Source of the DNA: Flavobacteriaceae bacterium
Lineage (GTDB): Bacteria; Bacteroidota; Bacteroidia; Flavobacteriales; Flavobacteriaceae
DNA: 64,000 bases
NCBI GenBank assembly: GCA_024644745.1
Contig: JAHEHF010000004.1
Span: 20,269-84,268 of the forward strand
Direction of reading: 5' to 3'
A program made the translations under genes and the position numbers. This document shows, one piece after another, positions 60,809-64,000 of this stretch. Positions within the stretch are counted from its first letter, which is position 1, and each line of letters begins with the position of its first letter. Under the pieces are notes generated by a model, which did not search any database, was not told where the DNA came from, and was given only the letters and a program-made list of their open reading frames with translations.

Positions 60809-61534
60809 CTATGCATTTAAAATATAATTTTCCAACTGCTTTAAGCTGATACGTTTTTCATAAATCGCCTTACCCAGGATAGCGCCTTCACAACCCAGTT
60901 CGGCCAGTTTGGGCAGCTCGTCAAAATGCGATATACCCCCTGAGGCGATCAAACTGATCTCGGGAATCTCGTCTAAAATTCTTTTGTAAAGCTCAAAAGA
61001 AGGTCCCTCAAGCATTCCGTCCTTCGAAATATCCGTACAGATCACATAGGTCACTCCTTTCTGTTGATAGGACTTAATAAAAGGGATCACCTCTTTTCCG
61101 GATGCTTCCTGCCATCCCGAAATGGCAATTTTTTCCTCTTGTGCGTCAGCTCCTAAAATAATTCTCTCCGGCCCATAGGTACCAAGCCACTTTTTAAATG
61201 TTACCGGGTCCTTAACCGCGATGCTCCCACCGGTAATTTGACTCGCTCCACTTTCAAAGGCAATGCGCAGGTCTTCATCAGACTTGAGTCCACCCCCAAA
61301 ATCGATCTTTAATCTGGTTTTGGAAGCTATTTGCTCAAGGATCCTGTAATTCACAATATGGCTGCTTTTGGCTCCGTCAAGGTCCACAAGATGTAAATAT
61401 TGAATGCCAGCCGCTTCAAATTGTTTGGCCACCTCTAAAGGGTTTTCATTGTATATCTTTTTTGTGGCATAATCTCCTTTGGACAACCTGACACATTTCC
61501 CTTCTATAATATCAATTGCAGGTATAATTCTCAT
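60809..61534 (-). CDS. hisA: Phosphoribosylformimino-AICAR phosphoribosyl isomerase HisA
   Basis: [45 protein letters not shown]. Confidence 0.98.
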   Translation of the reverse strand: MRIIPAIDIIEGKCVRLSKGDYATKKIYNENPLEVAKQFEAAGIQYLHLVDLDGAKSSHIVNYRILEQIASKTRLKIDFGGGLKSDEDLRIAFESGASQITGGSIAVKDPVTFKKWLGTYGPERIILGADAQEEKIAISGWQEASGKEVIPFIKSYQQKGVTYVICTDISKDGMLEGPSFELYKRILDEIPEISLIASGGISHFDELPKLAELGCEGAILGKAIYEKRISLKQLENYILNA

Positions 61535-61535
61535 G

Positions 61536-62120
61536 TTAAATGGCCTTAATAAAATTCTTTAATATCTGTTCACCCGCATCCCCGCTTTTTTCAGGGTGAA
61601 ACTGGCAGGCGTAAAAATTATCTTTTTGAATGGCACCTGAAAACAAGACACCATAATCTGTTTTTGCTATCGCATATTTGCTGTCGGGCACATAATAACT
61701 GTGTACATAATATACATAAGAATTTTCATTGACCCGATCGCACAAATGGCTTTTGAGATCGAAAATCTGATTCCATCCAATGTGGGGAATCTTAAAATCC
61801 ACTTTAAATTTTAAGACGTCAACAGGAAAAATACCAAGACAATCGGTATTGTTCTCTTCAGAGAATCGACACATGAGCTGCATCCCGAGGCAAATTCCCA
61901 AAACAGGTTGTTTCAACCCGGGAATCACCCTGTCCAGGCCAAATTTCTTAAGTTCCTTCATGGCACTTTGAGCCTCTCCCACACCAGGGAAAATCACCTT
62001 GTCGGCCTCCATGATCTCTTTGGGATCCTTGCTGCAAGTTGCCGAAAAACCTAATCTTTCAAGCGCAAATTGCACCGATTTAACATTGCCTGCCCCGTAA
62101 TCTATAATAACAATATTCAT
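61536..62120 (-). CDS. hisH: Imidazole glycerol phosphate synthase subunit HisH
   Basis: [48 protein letters not shown]. Confidence 0.98.
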   Translation of the reverse strand: MNIVIIDYGAGNVKSVQFALERLGFSATCSKDPKEIMEADKVIFPGVGEAQSAMKELKKFGLDRVIPGLKQPVLGICLGMQLMCRFSEENNTDCLGIFPVDVLKFKVDFKIPHIGWNQIFDLKSHLCDRVNENSYVYYVHSYYVPDSKYAIAKTDYGVLFSGAIQKDNFYACQFHPEKSGDAGEQILKNFIKAI

Positions 62121-62121
62121 T

Positions 62122-63255
62122 TTATAAAAGCCCTTTGGTACTGGGTAATATCATTTTATCCACATCCCTTTTTACGGCAACCTTTATGGATTTTGCAAAG
62201 GCCTTAAAGATCGCTTCGATCTTGTGATGTTCATTTTGCCCTTCGGCCTTGATGTTCAGATTGGCTTTGGCACCATCCGTAAAGGATTTGAAAAAGTGAA
62301 AAAACATTTCCGTAGGCATGTCACCGATCTTTTCTCTTTTGAATTCAGCATCCCAGACCAGCCAGTTTCTTCCTCCGAAATCAATGGCAACCTGGGCCAG
62401 ACAGTCATCCATGGGTAAGGTAAAACCATACCTTTCCATACCTCTTTTATCTTCCAGAGCCTTTCCAAAAGCCTCTCCCAGCACGATGGCTGTATCCTCC
62501 ATGGTGTGGTGTTCATCAACCTGAAGATCACCTTTTACTTTAATTTCAAGGTCCATCTGTCCATGCCTGGCAATCTGATCCAGCATATGATCAAAAAATG
62601 CCAGCCCGGTATCAATATCACTTTGTCCTGTGCCGTCAATATTCAATCTGATATAGATTTCAGTCTCATGGGTTGACCGCTTTATTTCGACGCTTCTTTC
62701 TTTGAGTTTAAGAAACTCGTAAATGGCTTGCCAACTATCAGTTTCTAAGGCAATGTAGGGTCTCAACTCCTTGTCAGAAACCGAAGTTTCACCTTGCCCG
62801 AGGTTGTTCTCGCTATTGATGAAGATTCCTTTTGAGTCGAGGTTTTTAGCGAGTTCCATATCCGTCATTCGGTCTCCGATCACAAAAGAATTCTTCAGGT
62901 CATAGGCATCCGTAAAATAATCCTGCAACAGACCCGTTCTGGGTTTTCTGTCAGGTGAATTATCTTCAGGAAAGGAATTGTCAATAAATTGCTTCTCAAA
63001 CTCAACCCCTTCTTGTTTAAAGGTTTTAATAATAAAGTCATGTACAGGTCGAAAGTGTTCCTCAGGAAATGCTTCGGTTCCCAAACCATCCTGGTTGGTG
63101 ATCATTACAAATTCAAAGTCCATTTCCTGTGCTATTTTTGATAGATAGAACAAGGCTTTGGGATAAAATTCAAGTTTATCAAAACTGTCTATCTGCTCAT
63201 CTGCAGGTTCCTTGATCATGGTACCGTCCCGATCAATAAATAATACTTTTTTCAT
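62122..63255 (-). CDS. hisB: Bifunctional histidinol-phosphatase / imidazoleglycerol-phosphate dehydratase
   Basis: N-terminal HAD ([13 protein letters not shown]) and C-terminal IGPD ([33 protein letters not shown]); start refined to ATG 63255, 4-bp overlap with hisC. Confidence 0.97.
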   Translation of the reverse strand: MKKVLFIDRDGTMIKEPADEQIDSFDKLEFYPKALFYLSKIAQEMDFEFVMITNQDGLGTEAFPEEHFRPVHDFIIKTFKQEGVEFEKQFIDNSFPEDNSPDRKPRTGLLQDYFTDAYDLKNSFVIGDRMTDMELAKNLDSKGIFINSENNLGQGETSVSDKELRPYIALETDSWQAIYEFLKLKERSVEIKRSTHETEIYIRLNIDGTGQSDIDTGLAFFDHMLDQIARHGQMDLEIKVKGDLQVDEHHTMEDTAIVLGEAFGKALEDKRGMERYGFTLPMDDCLAQVAIDFGGRNWLVWDAEFKREKIGDMPTEMFFHFFKSFTDGAKANLNIKAEGQNEHHKIEAIFKAFAKSIKVAVKRDVDKMILPSTKGLL

Positions 63256-64000
63256 GATTTCAATGCTGTTGTTTTGTCCAAACCACGCAGGGTTTGTATC
63301 AATTTTAAATTTTCGGCCTTTGTGCCAACGGTAATCCTGAGACAATTTTTACACAGTGGCTCCCTGGTCCTGTTCCTGACCACAATATCCTTGCCGATCA
63401 ATTGATCATATCTTTTGTCGGCATCATCAAACCTGACCAGAAGAAAATTACTGTCCGATCTGTAAATCTTCTTTACCATGTTCAGGGTCGATAGCTCATT
63501 TTTCAGGATTGACCTGTTTTTGATGATTCTGTCAACCTCCATTGCCCGTGCCTCTTCATTTTGAAGGTATTCGGCCGCCTTGGTTTGGGTCAGCACATTC
63601 ACGTTATAGGGCATTTTGACCTTTTTGAGCAAATCGATCACCTGTTGGTCTGCAAAGCAAGCTCCCAATCTGATTCCCGCAAGACCATAAGCCTTGGAAA
63701 AGGTCTGGGTCACGATCAGGTTATTGAATTCATGCAATCGTTTTGTCCAGCTTTGCGTATCGGCAAAATCAATATAGGCTTCATCAATAACTACCAGCAC
63801 ATCAAGGGATAACAATCTTGAAATAGCCTCTACCGACATGAGATTTCCGGTTGGGTTATTCGGGGAACAGATAAAAATAGCCTTGGTACTTTCATCGATC
63901 TGTTTTATGATCGCCTCAGTGTCGAGATCAAATTCAGGGGTCAGTTGAACCTTTCTGCATTCAACATTATTGATATTCGACAACACTTCGAACATACCGA
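63252..64000 (-). CDS. hisC: Histidinol-phosphate aminotransferase (partial, runs off window)
   Basis: [39 protein letters not shown]; 5' end beyond window. Confidence 0.95.
   Translation of the reverse strand, partial: GMFEVLSNINNVECRKVQLTPEFDLDTEAIIKQIDESTKAIFICSPNNPTGNLMSVEAISRLLSLDVLVVIDEAYIDFADTQSWTKRLHEFNNLIVTQTFSKAYGLAGIRLGACFADQQVIDLLKKVKMPYNVNVLTQTKAAEYLQNEEARAMEVDRIIKNRSILKNELSTLNMVKKIYRSDSNFLLVRFDDADKRYDQLIGKDIVVRNRTREPLCKNCLRITVGTKAENLKLIQTLRGLDKTTALKS

Noticed and set aside
59401-64000. Histidine operon with fused hisB and hisIE as a possible novelty
   Set aside because: Fusion forms and gene order hisC-B-H-A-F-IE are an ordinary arrangement for Bacteroidota; listed as features only.

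Overview
This is a 64 kb chromosomal window from a Bacteroidota genome, most likely Flavobacteriia. The evidence is gene content, T9SS type B sorting domains, a PorP/SprF protein, and TTG-N19-TAnnTTTG promoters. It is densely coding with about 63 genes on both strands. I saw no CRISPR array, rRNA operon, prophage or intact IS element. Main blocks: (1) a MoxR ATPase with three SurA-like proteins (minus strand, 1-5.1 kb); (2) recQ-fmt, HU and YqgE/AlgH; (3) a tRNA-Met(CAT); (4) a second recQ divergent from kdsD-tatC-(DUF1801/YdeI)-lptB; (5) a PorP/SprF and T9SS-secreted protein pair; (6) parE-parC; (7) a 12.7 kb same-strand accessory-looking block (33.99-46.73 kb) with three DUF3604 PHP-like proteins, a Crp/Fnr-type regulator, DUF2092, DUF6515-like and DUF748-like proteins, a membrane-anchored PpiC-type isomerase and a HupE/UreJ-like membrane protein; (8) housekeeping genes (rlmH, nadC, pcm, cysteine desulfurase, typA); (9) a his operon hisC-B-H-A-F-IE running off the right edge. 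The DUF3604 block is the best candidate for an uncharacterised system. Family names come from recognising motifs and overall sequence character; no database search was run.
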